Positions 34,383 through 43,293 of a stretch of DNA of 64,000 nt are shown here, one piece after another; the stretch's first letter is position 1; the number at the start of each line of letters is the position of its first letter. This stretch comes from an uncultured Lachnospiraceae bacterium (lineage in GTDB: Bacteria > Bacillota > Clostridia > Lachnospirales > Lachnospiraceae). The notes beneath the pieces were generated by a model that had not been told where the DNA came from, made no database searches, and saw only the letters and a list, made by a program, of their open reading frames with translations. Made by a program: the position numbers and the translations under genes. The stretch covers positions 1-64,000 of the forward strand of contig CAMUXE010000013.1 of assembly GCA_947164605.1 (NCBI GenBank), read 5' to 3'.

Positions 34383-35480
34383 CTAGGATCTAGCGCTAGA
34401 CGCCTCCCTAGAAAGCTTGTTTTTTTCCTTAAAACTAAATTCTCTAATATGTTTTGGAATTACAGCAAGAACGCTATATGTAAGCATTATGTTGATTGGA
34501 AGCTGAATCACATTCTTTATCAATCTTGATGTAAAGTAGAACATAAAGCCCTTTCCATACATAAGGCTGCACCAGTATGTTCCAAGCAAAATATTAACAA
34601 GGATTGTATCAATTACCATAGTCAGTGTCAATCTTGCAAGGAATTTACAGTCAAGATTGTGCACCTTAGCAAGACTGATAAACTTAATAATAATCAAAGC
34701 TAAAGACAAAGCTATTATCAAGGCAAATCCTGTGAGAGGCTGAACTGTCTTTTTGTCAGTGTACATTGCAAGTCCACCTGCACATGTTGCGAGTGTAAGT
34801 ATTATAAATCCTATAACATCAGCCTTGAAAGCCATAAGCACAATACTAAGGACTAAGGCAACTGCCAAGATAAGAGATATAATTGCAACATTGGCCCCGC
34901 CGTTAGAGAAACCATTTTTGACAAAGTCAAGGCCGCTTCCAGTCATCTCAAAATTCTTCTTTTTGTCGCTAACCTTAGCAAGTGGCATAAAGGCCATAAG
35001 AGCAAGGTTTATGAAAGGAATAAGCAAACCTGATACAAGGTTTAATGTCTTGAATAATGACGACTTACTCTTATCCGCATTCTGCTCAGTCTCAGTCTCT
35101 TCTTCCTGAGAGGCTGGTGAGAATTTCTTTAAAACTGTCTTTTTTGCCTGAGGATACTTTTTATAGAGAAATGATCCATAGATAAGGCCTGCTAAAGCCG
35201 CACTGATTGTCCATCCTGGGAAGAATGGGCCTGTTGGCTTAATCACAAACTGAACTATGTCGCCAACTCCGCCACACACAAAGCCCATAACTGGGCCAAG
35301 TGTCACACCTATTATCACATTGATTAGGAATGAGATTGAAATTCTGAGTGATGGAGTCACCTGAATAGACAAGAAGAATGAAAAAACTGTGTGAAGGGCC
35401 ACTAAGAGAGCCGCAAGCACCAGCGATCTCACGCTCTTAAACTCTTTTGCTGATTCTTTGAAACTTGTTAAAATAGACAT
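34383..35480 (-). CDS. folT: ECF transporter folate-specific S component
   Basis: An integral membrane S component of 365 residues, about double the usual FolT size of about 170-190. The first ~110 residues match FolT (VTPSLRISISFLINVIIGV, GPVMGFVCGGVGDIVQFVIKPTGPFFPGW), then a cytoplasmic linker (KKTVLKKFSPASQEEETETEQ) leads to extra helices before the final FolT-like helix pair (LLGTYWCSLMYGKGFMFYF, RLIKNVIQLPINIMLTYSVL). So the fold appears interrupted by an insertion of several membrane segments. The THF riboswitch directly upstream supports folate as substrate. AAGGAGG is seven bases before the ATG. Confidence 0.88.
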   Translation of the reverse strand: MSILTSFKESAKEFKSVRSLVLAALLVALHTVFSFFLSIQVTPSLRISISFLINVIIGVTLGPVMGFVCGGVGDIVQFVIKPTGPFFPGWTISAALAGLIYGSFLYKKYPQAKKTVLKKFSPASQEEETETEQNADKSKSSLFKTLNLVSGLLIPFINLALMAFMPLAKVSDKKKNFEMTGSGLDFVKNGFSNGGANVAIISLILAVALVLSIVLMAFKADVIGFIILTLATCAGGLAMYTDKKTVQPLTGFALIIALSLALIIIKFISLAKVHNLDCKFLARLTLTMVIDTILVNILLGTYWCSLMYGKGFMFYFTSRLIKNVIQLPINIMLTYSVLAVIPKHIREFSFKEKNKLSREASSARS

Positions 35481-35484
35481 AAAA

Positions 35485-35548
35485 ATACCTCCTTAATGTA
35501 GCAGCTCGTTGTACTACATAGGAGGCTATTTTTATAGTCTTATATGTA
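35485..35548 (-). promoter_or_regulatory. riboswitch expression platform that can hide the folT ribosome site
   Basis: CCTCC (minus strand, about 35521-35527) can pair with the GGAGG of the folT Shine-Dalgarno sequence at 35487-35492 within a stem reinforced by TATGTAG/CTACATT. An upstream CTACATA at the aptamer's 3' side could pair with TATGTAG instead, freeing the ribosome site. This gives two mutually exclusive folds. Confidence 0.7.
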
Positions 35549-35650
35549 GCAGCGGGATGCGGATCGTGTATCGCAAGGTTATCTTTTCGTCCCAATGTCA
35601 ACTCCCTGTACACTGAGCACTTAACGCACACGTTCCTACTCTGCCTATGT
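35549..35650 (-). ncRNA. THF riboswitch
   Basis: Directly upstream of folT on the minus strand: GGCAGAGTAGG, GCGTTAAGTG, CAGGGAG, GGGACGAAAAG and ATCCGCATCCCGC, in the order of the tetrahydrofolate aptamer (hallmark AGAGTAG and GTTAAGTG). THF binding should lower folT expression. Confidence 0.85.
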
Positions 35651-35682
35651 CTTAAATTTTCTGTGCTCAAAGCACAAAAAAA

Positions 35683-35702
35683 TTGTAAACTCCAGTTTAT
35701 AA
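35683..35702 (-). terminator. weak terminator overlapping HAD gene stop
   Basis: TAAAC-TGGA-GTTTA forms a short stem followed by CAATTTTTTT on the minus strand, at the 3' end of the HAD gene and before the THF leader. Confidence 0.45.
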
Positions 35703-36338
35703 TTTGTCAATCAATTCTTTAAATTTTTCCACTTTTTCTACGTATTGTCCCTCTTCTACATTTCCAAATCCATAAGATGCATAGATAAAATCCACGCCTG
35801 CATCGTGGGCCGCTTTGGCATCTGAGGCTGTATCACCTATATAGACAGGATTTTTAAGGTCATTTCTTTCAATCAAGATCTTATTGGACTTATCCTTGCT
35901 AAGTCTCGTCCTTCCCCAACACTCTGTGTCCTCAAAGAGATAACCAAGACCCGATGATTCCAAAAAAGCCTCAATGTAGCCATCTTGACAATTGCTGACT
36001 ATAAAGAGTCTGTACTTTTGTCTTAAGGTCTTTAGGCTTGACTCCAAATCAGGATACAAATCGCCTCCATTTTGGCTTAGATACTGATTCTCATAAAGAC
36101 AAAGCTCATCCATCAGGGAATCTCTGACTTTCTTTTCAACTGCAGGAAAAAGCTTGGCAGCTATATCATACATTACAAGCCCCATACAGGAGCCAAGTTC
36201 CTCAACTGATATCGGATCCCTTTTAACCTTGTCATTGTGCTCAAGGATATAATTCCATGACTGTCTTATACCTTCTGTTGCATCCCAAAGGGTTCCATCT
36301 AGGTCAAATATTAAACTATCGTATTCTTTATCTATCAT
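35697..36338 (-). CDS. HAD-family phosphatase (Gph-like)
   Basis: A 213-residue HAD phosphatase: motif I IFDLDGTLWD, a helical cap, motif II SNCQDG, motif III Lys in SKDKSNK and motif IV YIGDTASDAKAAHDAG. It resembles phosphoglycolate phosphatases but the physiological phosphate ester is unknown. The ATG at 36338 is preferred over a TTG 15 bases upstream; AGGA lies five bases before it. It is downstream of the TPR gene with a gap of about 115 bp. Confidence 0.9.
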   Translation of the reverse strand: MIDKEYDSLIFDLDGTLWDATEGIRQSWNYILEHNDKVKRDPISVEELGSCMGLVMYDIAAKLFPAVEKKVRDSLMDELCLYENQYLSQNGGDLYPDLESSLKTLRQKYRLFIVSNCQDGYIEAFLESSGLGYLFEDTECWGRTRLSKDKSNKILIERNDLKNPVYIGDTASDAKAAHDAGVDFIYASYGFGNVEEGQYVEKVEKFKELIDKL

Positions 36339-36451
36339 TATTCCTTCTATCAAGGCCTCCTTTTAAAATTCACGCAGCTTTGGCTACATTTTTTATTTTT
36401 GCCTACAAAGGCACCCTCTTTTGTGTTCAATTAAGGCCGCCCTGCTTATTT

Positions 36452-37318
36452 TCAGCCAATATAGCCCTCACACTCCTCGATTAGCTCAAGGATTTTAGGC
36501 TCAGCTGTGACATCATAGACCATCTTAAAGCAGTCAACAGCAGCAGGATAATCCCCCTCCTTCAGGAGCTGGCCACCTATTGCATGGTATAGCTCTACAG
36601 ACTTTGAATCTATTCCAGTCTTTATGCCCTCAAGTGAGAGATTTTCCTTGTAATCAGTCAAAAGCTCACTGTTGCCAACTTTTGAGCTGGTCACATTTTT
36701 AAACTCATATTCCTTTAAGCCATCCAAGGCCTCATCAAGGAATTTCAGGCCATCATCAGCATTGGCCGTAGGAAATACCAAATTGCTCAATCTATAACAG
36801 GCTCTGGCTGTCTTAGGCATATAGGCCTTAGTACAATACCAGCCGTAGTTTCTCAGATATCTGGCATAGGTTGCCCTCGTCACACAGAGCTTATAGGCTT
36901 CGTCTGTAACATTCTTATATCTTTCCATCATGCCAAGCATCTTGTAGGCTTCAGCCAAAGCGAAGAAATAATCAACATTGACCGGATCCCATATTATGGC
37001 CTTTTTATAGGCATCGACTGCCTCTTTATATCTTAAGACCTCAAGGCAAAGCTGGCCAAGATTATAATAGGCAAGAGCTGGTGTCATCTTCTTTCCCTGA
37101 CACTCAAGCACATAACTTGTCACATATACATCCTGATCAGGATTATAAAGAGCCCCATAAAGGTAGTATTCACTGGGATGAGCAATATCTATATAGATTC
37201 TGCCTTTTTCTTTAGACAAAGAAATCTCACCTCTAAGGCTGATATCACAAGCCTTGCGCAAATCCTTTGTCTGAAATTCCATATCATCTATAGCGGCTCT
37301 CAACTTATTTATATCCAT
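36452..37318 (-). CDS. TPR-repeat protein, no known family
   Basis: A 288-residue soluble protein built from TPR-like helices: ALAYYNLGQLCLEVLRYKEAVDAYKKAI, DYFFALAEAYKMLGMMERY and YHAIGGQLLKEGDYPAAVDCFKM. It lacks a signal peptide or membrane helix. It starts two bases after the stop of the GH13-like gene, so it is in the same unit as that protein and the GPH transporter. A scaffold role for the dead GH13 protein is an inference only. Confidence 0.75.
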   Translation of the reverse strand: MDINKLRAAIDDMEFQTKDLRKACDISLRGEISLSKEKGRIYIDIAHPSEYYLYGALYNPDQDVYVTSYVLECQGKKMTPALAYYNLGQLCLEVLRYKEAVDAYKKAIIWDPVNVDYFFALAEAYKMLGMMERYKNVTDEAYKLCVTRATYARYLRNYGWYCTKAYMPKTARACYRLSNLVFPTANADDGLKFLDEALDGLKEYEFKNVTSSKVGNSELLTDYKENLSLEGIKTGIDSKSVELYHAIGGQLLKEGDYPAAVDCFKMVYDVTAEPKILELIEECEGYIG

Positions 37319-37320
37319 AA

Positions 37321-39171
37321 CTAGTCCTCATCTTCGTCATCAATATTGCATATAAGGACTGCGCTGGTTCTAGCTTCTAAGACCAGAGTCCTATCAGATG
37401 TCCTGATTGCCCTATTCGTGTCCTTATCTGTGCAAAATGCAATTGTAAATTTTTTCTTTTTAGGGAGGTTAGGTATAGCCAATTCGTGCCTCTCCCAGTG
37501 CATATTATACACCATATAGATTAAGATATTGTCTTTTTTTTGGCCATCATACTTCGAGCAGAGCATAATGCCTATCTGCCTGTCAAAAGGCTCCATATTG
37601 TGTATCCAGGCGCTAGAGCTGTGATAAGATATATCCGGATATCCACACTCCAACATATCTGTGGCATAGAGTGGCTTTGACATATGGAGTATCTTGTGTT
37701 TTTTTCTGAAGGCTATCAGCTTCCTGACAAATTCAAAGATTTCCAAAGCCTCATCCGAATCCTTCCAGTTGAGCCAAGTAGTCTCTCCATCTATGCAATA
37801 GGGATTATTGTTTCCTCCCTGAGAATTCAGAAATTCATCACCCGCAAGCAACATAGGTGTTCCCTGGGATAAGAAAAGCATCATCAAGGCATTCTTTATC
37901 TGTTTAAGTCTAAGATCAACTATCTTTTTCTTTCTAGATCTGCCTTCTGCCCCGCAATTCCAGCTATTGTTATAATTCTCACCATCCCTGTTGTTCTCAC
38001 CATTGGCCTCATTGTGCTTTCTCTCGTAGCTCACAAGATCACAGAGAGTAAATCCGTCATGGTTTGTAATCGTATTGATAACAGCATAATTTGTAGGATT
38101 AAAGCGCTGTCTCATACTAAAGCCAGGCAACTGATCCTCATCCCCCTTTAAAAACTTTCTGGCAACAGTCATAAAATCCCTGTTGCAAACAGCAAAGTTT
38201 TTCTTCTTATCCAGCAGGTCGCTGTAGTCAGAATACATCATATAAAGATTATCTACAATTATCTTAAAATCTCTAAAGTTAGGATCTTCTGCCAAGCCAT
38301 AAATAACATAATCTCTTGAATAGATATGAGCTCCGTCGATGTGGTACTCATCCTTGTAGAATCTAAGGCACTCTTTCACATACTCATACGGTTCCTTATC
38401 AAAATAGAACTCCAATATCATCTCTAAGCCTGCCCTGTGCATAGCCTTAACCAAATCTTTAAACTCTGTCGTGTAGTCCGACTTTGTGCCGGCAATAGAG
38501 CAAAAAGAAGGCTTTAGGGCAAAATGAAAGCCCTTGGTGTAGCCCCAATAATTGACCGCAGCCCTGCTTGGTGCAGCCCTATATATCGAATTCTGTTCAT
38601 GTAATTGCTCATATCTTCCCGTCTCGTCAAATTCATAGACAGGCATCAACTCGACTGCTGTGATGCCAAGCTTTCTCAAGTATGGCAGCTTCTCTTCAAT
38701 ACCCGCAAATGTTCCCTTTGCAAGAACCTGTGAAGTCCTAGATTTTGTAAAACCTCTAGCATGCATCTTGTAGAGAATCATATCAGAAAAAGGCAGTTTT
38801 ACTTCCTTGTCAAGGCTCCAATCGTAAGGATCAAGCACCACTCTGCTCAAAAAAAGCTCCTCATCCTCAGACTTTATGCCAAACTTATTCTTATTGCTAA
38901 TTGTCTTTGAATAGGGATCTATATAGAACTTGCCATCAAGCTTATAACAATAGAGGGCCTTATCAAGCGATTCCTTGCTAAGGCATAGGCTCAAAGCTCC
39001 TCCAAATCTGTATTCCGAGCCTAGCTTTATCTCATGCTTTAAGTTGAACTTATTGTCGTAAATCAAAAGGCTCACATCGTCCGAGTCCGTGACTATTGTA
39101 AAGTTATAGGTCTTATTATTCAGCTTACTCGCTCCACATATATATGGATTCCCTTTAGAAACTTCTATCAT
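37321..39171 (-). CDS. GH13 debranching-enzyme homologue with catalytic residues lost
   Basis: A 616-residue protein related to GlgX/isoamylase-type debranching enzymes: an N-terminal CBM48-like domain, LYKMHARGFTKSRTSQVLAKGTF, LPYLRKLGITAVELMPVYEF, and the C-terminal ANGENNRDGENYNNSWNCGAEG and GTPMLLAGDEFLNSQGGNNN. But region I reads MILEFYFD instead of a VILDVVYNH form, region II reads IDGAHIY where DGFRFD is expected (Arg to His282, nucleophile Asp to Tyr284), and region III reads IIVDNLY where IIAE is expected (acid Glu to Asp307). About 60 residues between regions I and II are missing. Region IV NHD is kept. It should be inactive as a hydrolase. Confidence 0.85.
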   Translation of the reverse strand: MIEVSKGNPYICGASKLNNKTYNFTIVTDSDDVSLLIYDNKFNLKHEIKLGSEYRFGGALSLCLSKESLDKALYCYKLDGKFYIDPYSKTISNKNKFGIKSEDEELFLSRVVLDPYDWSLDKEVKLPFSDMILYKMHARGFTKSRTSQVLAKGTFAGIEEKLPYLRKLGITAVELMPVYEFDETGRYEQLHEQNSIYRAAPSRAAVNYWGYTKGFHFALKPSFCSIAGTKSDYTTEFKDLVKAMHRAGLEMILEFYFDKEPYEYVKECLRFYKDEYHIDGAHIYSRDYVIYGLAEDPNFRDFKIIVDNLYMMYSDYSDLLDKKKNFAVCNRDFMTVARKFLKGDEDQLPGFSMRQRFNPTNYAVINTITNHDGFTLCDLVSYERKHNEANGENNRDGENYNNSWNCGAEGRSRKKKIVDLRLKQIKNALMMLFLSQGTPMLLAGDEFLNSQGGNNNPYCIDGETTWLNWKDSDEALEIFEFVRKLIAFRKKHKILHMSKPLYATDMLECGYPDISYHSSSAWIHNMEPFDRQIGIMLCSKYDGQKKDNILIYMVYNMHWERHELAIPNLPKKKKFTIAFCTDKDTNRAIRTSDRTLVLEARTSAVLICNIDDEDED

Positions 39172-40628
39172 TTTTTCACAACCTCCTCGCTTGATTCTGC
39201 TTCGTAAAGCCTCTCGATTGCCTTCCTGTCAAGCTTGTAATATTTCATAATAAAAATCGTAAAGAGCCAAGACGCCATAGGTAGGGCGCAATAGAAGACT
39301 ATGGTCAAAACCTTTAAAGTAGGGCTCAACTCATCATTTACCGCAGGCAATACCTTTGAATAGCCTGCAAAGGTAAGCACCAGGCCCACCACTCCTGTAC
39401 CCAGAGCGCTAAAAGACTTATCTACAAAAGAAAATAAAGCCCCCATAAGTCCAGGCACAAATCGCCCACTCATGCTATATTCGTAATCCGTGCAGTCTGC
39501 AATCATAGGAACTATCATATTATTGCTTATCGACTTGGTGCCGTTTAAAATCGCAAAGAGGGCTATAAAGCCCAAACTTATCAAATTAAAGGAAGTCAAA
39601 GAGACCATCCTCATATCGCAAAATATCATCATAAGCATCATAATGCCCTGAAATATAAAGCAAGCCCAGGTTGAGATTATAAAAACCTTTTTCTGCCCCA
39701 TCTTTTTGGCCATTCTTATACCTAGGCTTATGATAAGCAAAGTTGGCAGGCCTACAATGAGGCCAATAATTCCAGCTATCGCATAATTTCCAATCATTAT
39801 GCCAAAAAACATGACTAAAACTGTTGAATTAGAATAGACCATAGCGGCAAATTTGTTGGAAGCCGCTGCCATAACCAGCATCCTAATAGGTCTGTTATGC
39901 CTTAAGATTGAGATGTAATCCCTGAACTTTATATCCGGCCTGTGGCCGCTCTCCTCCAGCTTTATATAAACCTCACTCTTATCCTTTTGCCAAATTCCAA
40001 CAATAGCCATGACCGTGCAGATAAAAGAAAGAATTATCACGCTTATGACAAATTCCCTAAAGAGGGCCTTATTGCTAAAGGAGCCATACTTTCCAATAAG
40101 ATATACAGAAACATAAAAAGCAGTTAGGCCATGTGCCAGCATTATGAAGGTCGAGTCAAAAAAAGTAATCATGGGTCTTTGGCCAACATCATTGGTTATG
40201 ACAGACTGACCAGATTTCACAACCGCTGTCTGCAAGGTGTAGCCTATTATGTAAAGGGAATATACAAGTATAAAAAAAGGTATTCTCAAAAATCCGGGAA
40301 CCAAATCGCAAAATGTGTAAAGAAGATAGGATGCGATAGCCAAGATAAACCATCCACTTAAGATATATGGTCTAAACTTGCCAAATCTCGAATTTGTTTT
40401 GTCAATTATATAGCCTATGATTGGATCCGTAACTCCGTCAAATACTCTCATAGCAGTCAAAATCACTGAAATGGCAAGCACTCCTATGCCCGCTATTCCG
40501 TTGGCATAGTATGATACATAGCCCATCATTGCCAGGTAAAGATTAGTCGATGTATTATTGAGCGAAAAAAAAGCAATTTGCCATATATGGGCCTTATTTT
40601 GTTTTAATAAAAGCTTTTTACTTTCCAA
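39168..40628 (-). CDS. GPH-family sugar:cation symporter
   Basis: About 486 residues with 12 predicted membrane segments and GPH (MelB/XylP) family features: DGVTDPIIGYIIDKTNSRFGKFRPYIL after the second helix, and the later MIVPMIADCTDYEYSMSGRFVPGLMG. It likely imports an oligosaccharide or pentoside. The start is probably TTG at 40628 with AGGAGA before it. The stop overlaps the GH13-like start by four bases (ATGA), so the two are coupled. The substrate may be an alpha-glucan product, inferred only from the neighbour. Confidence 0.9.
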   Translation of the reverse strand: MESKKLLLKQNKAHIWQIAFFSLNNTSTNLYLAMMGYVSYYANGIAGIGVLAISVILTAMRVFDGVTDPIIGYIIDKTNSRFGKFRPYILSGWFILAIASYLLYTFCDLVPGFLRIPFFILVYSLYIIGYTLQTAVVKSGQSVITNDVGQRPMITFFDSTFIMLAHGLTAFYVSVYLIGKYGSFSNKALFREFVISVIILSFICTVMAIVGIWQKDKSEVYIKLEESGHRPDIKFRDYISILRHNRPIRMLVMAAASNKFAAMVYSNSTVLVMFFGIMIGNYAIAGIIGLIVGLPTLLIISLGIRMAKKMGQKKVFIISTWACFIFQGIMMLMMIFCDMRMVSLTSFNLISLGFIALFAILNGTKSISNNMIVPMIADCTDYEYSMSGRFVPGLMGALFSFVDKSFSALGTGVVGLVLTFAGYSKVLPAVNDELSPTLKVLTIVFYCALPMASWLFTIFIMKYYKLDRKAIERLYEAESSEEVVKK

Positions 40629-40836
40629 TTTATCTCCTATAATCACAAAAAAACATGTTATTCTTCTAAAATCGACTTAATTTAGACAATTATATTATTT
40701 ATCTGCCATTTTTACAAGATTTTTGAAAGATTGTTTTATCCTTTAAATATATTTCAATACATTATAAGTATTTTAACCATGTCAAAGCCCAGTATTTATG
40801 CGAATCCATTTTTCCAAGTTAAATTTTTTGCTATAT

Positions 40837-42120
40837 TTAGGCTTGTTTTATCTCTATAAGCTGATTAAAGGCTCCTACTGCGTATTTGTCAGTCATACCT
40901 GCCAGAAAATCAATTACTGCTCTTATATAATATTCCTTCTTCTCTACTTTCTTATATGTCTTTGTATTGTCCAAAATCTGTCTAAGCCTTGCAAAATCGT
41001 CTTTCTTATCCATAAAGACCTTCTTTTTCATATCGATTTCATCAAGCTCCACATAGTTCAAAAGCCATTCAAAAAAGCTCTTTACATAGCTCAAATCATC
41101 ATAATTTCTCTCTATTGCATGGGCCATTATATCCGTCAGGCCTTTATCATCATAAAAAGACATAAGTTTGGCAAAGAGTTCCCTGAGCACTAATCTAGAA
41201 TAATTGTTAAAGGGCTGAATTCTGTCGTTTAAGTATATGTGCTTATAATTGAAGTCCTTTATATCATTGAGCTGTCTTGACATAGGCTCGCTCAGGCAAA
41301 GTCCACTTTCCGGGCTAGAGTTCCTGCACAAGTCGATAATCATACCGTGCATGATAACCGTAGTGTTTATAACATTTTCCTTGTTAACTCTTGCTATCTG
41401 CTTCAATTGATCCATATCAGATTCCGACAAGATTCCCAATCTATTGGCATCCTCTATATCTCTCCCCAGGTAGGCAATCTTATCAGAGAGTTTTACTGCA
41501 AGTCCCTCCCAGCTACTTGCCTGGTACTTGCCGACAGAGTCAAATTCAGACAGGTCAAAGAATCCCCCTCTAGGCTTTAAGGCATTTTCATTCAACTCCC
41601 CGCAATGAGATATAATTCCGTCTCTCACAGCATAGGTGAGGTTGAGATTCTTGAACTTTCTTGTATCGTCCTCCAACAATTCCAGACTGTCAGCTATATA
41701 AAGGCCATTCTTTTCATGCCAGAATTTACCAAGGCCATGTTCCTCGCATAATTCAGATAAAATCTTCTCACCTTGGTGACCAAAGGGCGCATGGCCTAAA
41801 TCGTGAGCCAGAGCAATTGCCATGGTCAATTCTGTGTTTAATCCCAAGGTTTTCGCTATTGTGTAAGAAACTGATTCCACATGCTGTACATGTTCCATTC
41901 TAGTACATATATGGTCATTGCCTGCAGCATTAAAAAAGACCTGAGTCTTATGCTTAAGCCTTCTGTAGGCAAGGCAGTGTAATATTCTCGTATAGTCTCT
42001 CTGAAAAGGACTTCTTATATCATCCTTTCGGCCGTAGAGCCTGTTCTTCCTCTTTACAAATCTATCCCAATTCGGCTTCCCCTCAAAAGCTCCCACAGCT
42101 GCAAATTTTTCCTCTATCAT
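40837..42120 (-). CDS. dgt: dGTP triphosphohydrolase-like HD protein
   Basis: A 427-residue HD-domain dNTPase with RRLKHKTQVFFNAAGNDHICTRMEHVQHVESV, the HD motif in LAHDLGHAPFGHQGE, a second His/Asp in AVRDGIISHCGE and DKIAYLGRDIEDA. These enzymes release triphosphate from dGTP or other dNTPs and control nucleotide pools. GGGGAGG lies eleven bases before the ATG. It follows dut and nrdG on the same strand, a group devoted to deoxynucleotides. Confidence 0.92.
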   Translation of the reverse strand: MIEEKFAAVGAFEGKPNWDRFVKRKNRLYGRKDDIRSPFQRDYTRILHCLAYRRLKHKTQVFFNAAGNDHICTRMEHVQHVESVSYTIAKTLGLNTELTMAIALAHDLGHAPFGHQGEKILSELCEEHGLGKFWHEKNGLYIADSLELLEDDTRKFKNLNLTYAVRDGIISHCGELNENALKPRGGFFDLSEFDSVGKYQASSWEGLAVKLSDKIAYLGRDIEDANRLGILSESDMDQLKQIARVNKENVINTTVIMHGMIIDLCRNSSPESGLCLSEPMSRQLNDIKDFNYKHIYLNDRIQPFNNYSRLVLRELFAKLMSFYDDKGLTDIMAHAIERNYDDLSYVKSFFEWLLNYVELDEIDMKKKVFMDKKDDFARLRQILDNTKTYKKVEKKEYYIRAVIDFLAGMTDKYAVGAFNQLIEIKQA

Positions 42121-42209
42121 AGCTTAAAAACCTCCCCATACATGTGAACCAGACAAGCCTTGCTCACTATTCTAAAAAAAGCTGTGAGCAAGAACTCACA
42201 GCATCTTTA

Positions 42210-42656
42210 CTACTTTCTTCCTGTAGAACCAAATCCACCATCGCCTCTGACTGTATCATCCAGCTGGTCAACCTGGCTGAATTCCGCGCAATAATATGGT
42301 GCAAAAACTATCTGAGCCACTCTTGTATTAGTTTCAACATCAAAAGGCTGATCAGAATGGTTGTGAAGAGCAACTATTATCTCTCCCCTGTAGTCAGAAT
42401 CTATAACTCCAACCTTATTAGCAGGTGCCAAGCCATGCTTACAAGCCATGCCGCTTCTGGCATATATAAGGCCAACAAGCCCCTCTGGAATAGACATAGC
42501 CAAACCTGTCGGTATAAACTGTGTCTGACCCGGATTTATTGTAAGTGTCTCATCTATGCAGGCATAAAGGTCAGCACCAGCTGCGTATTCAGATCCATAT
42601 GTAGGAGTGATTGCTCCATCTCTCAATTTTTTAAAGTCCAACTTAAAACGATTCAT
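42210..42656 (-). CDS. dut: deoxyuridine 5'-triphosphate nucleotidohydrolase
   Basis: A 148-residue trimeric dUTPase with the five motifs: AGADLYACIDE, YARSGMACKHGLA, GVIDSDYRGE, RVAQIVFAPYY and the C-terminal GFGSTGRK. It hydrolyses dUTP to dUMP and keeps uracil out of DNA. AAAGGAG lies before the ATG, and nrdG ends 15 bases upstream. Confidence 0.96.
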   Translation of the reverse strand: MNRFKLDFKKLRDGAITPTYGSEYAAGADLYACIDETLTINPGQTQFIPTGLAMSIPEGLVGLIYARSGMACKHGLAPANKVGVIDSDYRGEIIVALHNHSDQPFDVETNTRVAQIVFAPYYCAEFSQVDQLDDTVRGDGGFGSTGRK

Positions 42657-42670
42657 TTCTTTTCTCCTTT

Positions 42671-43198
42671 TTAATTATACTCTTCAAGCAGGCATATGCA
42701 GCCCTTCTTCAAAGTCTCCTGCACATCTATAGTTCTTTGATTGGATGAGCCCTTGAATTTCAAATTCAAGTCTTTTAGTTCTTCGTCAAATTTGCCGTCA
42801 ACCACAACATCTATAAGCGGAATCAGCTCTTTGCTGACATCCCACTTTTCAAGCATATTCCCCATTACATCCTTATCAAAAAGAAAGCCTGTAAAAAGCC
42901 ATATATTCTTCTTGGGATAGGTCTCCTTAATTCTTTTAACCAAAGGCAATAGACCTTCTTGGTTAACCTTTTCAAGAGGCTCACCGCCCAAAAGCGTGAT
43001 GCCATCTACATATTCTGGTGCAAGCGACTCCAGTATTTCATCCTCAACCTTCTTGTCAAAGACCTTGCCATAATTAAAATCCCAAGCAACCTCATTAAAG
43101 CAGCCCTTGCAGTGATGGTTGCAGCCACTCACAAAGAGAGAAGTCCTAATTCCCGGCCCATTGGCCACATCTATATATTTAATCTCTGCGTAATTCAT
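42671..43198 (-). CDS. nrdG: anaerobic ribonucleotide reductase activating protein
   Basis: A 175-residue radical SAM activase. It starts YAEIKYIDVANGPGIRTSLFVSGCNHHCKGCFNEVAW, with the three-Cys cluster site CNHHCKGC, then LLGGEPLE and a typical NrdG end. It generates the glycyl radical on NrdD, which is not in the window. Part of the nucleotide group with dut and dgt. Confidence 0.94.
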   Translation of the reverse strand: MNYAEIKYIDVANGPGIRTSLFVSGCNHHCKGCFNEVAWDFNYGKVFDKKVEDEILESLAPEYVDGITLLGGEPLEKVNQEGLLPLVKRIKETYPKKNIWLFTGFLFDKDVMGNMLEKWDVSKELIPLIDVVVDGKFDEELKDLNLKFKGSSNQRTIDVQETLKKGCICLLEEYN

Positions 43199-43293
43199 AA
43201 TTCCTCTTCTCTACTCTATCACAAACTTATGTCAGGTCTCTCAAAAACTGTATCAGTTTCTTGTTAGCTTCTAGCAGGCTTATAGCAATTTTC

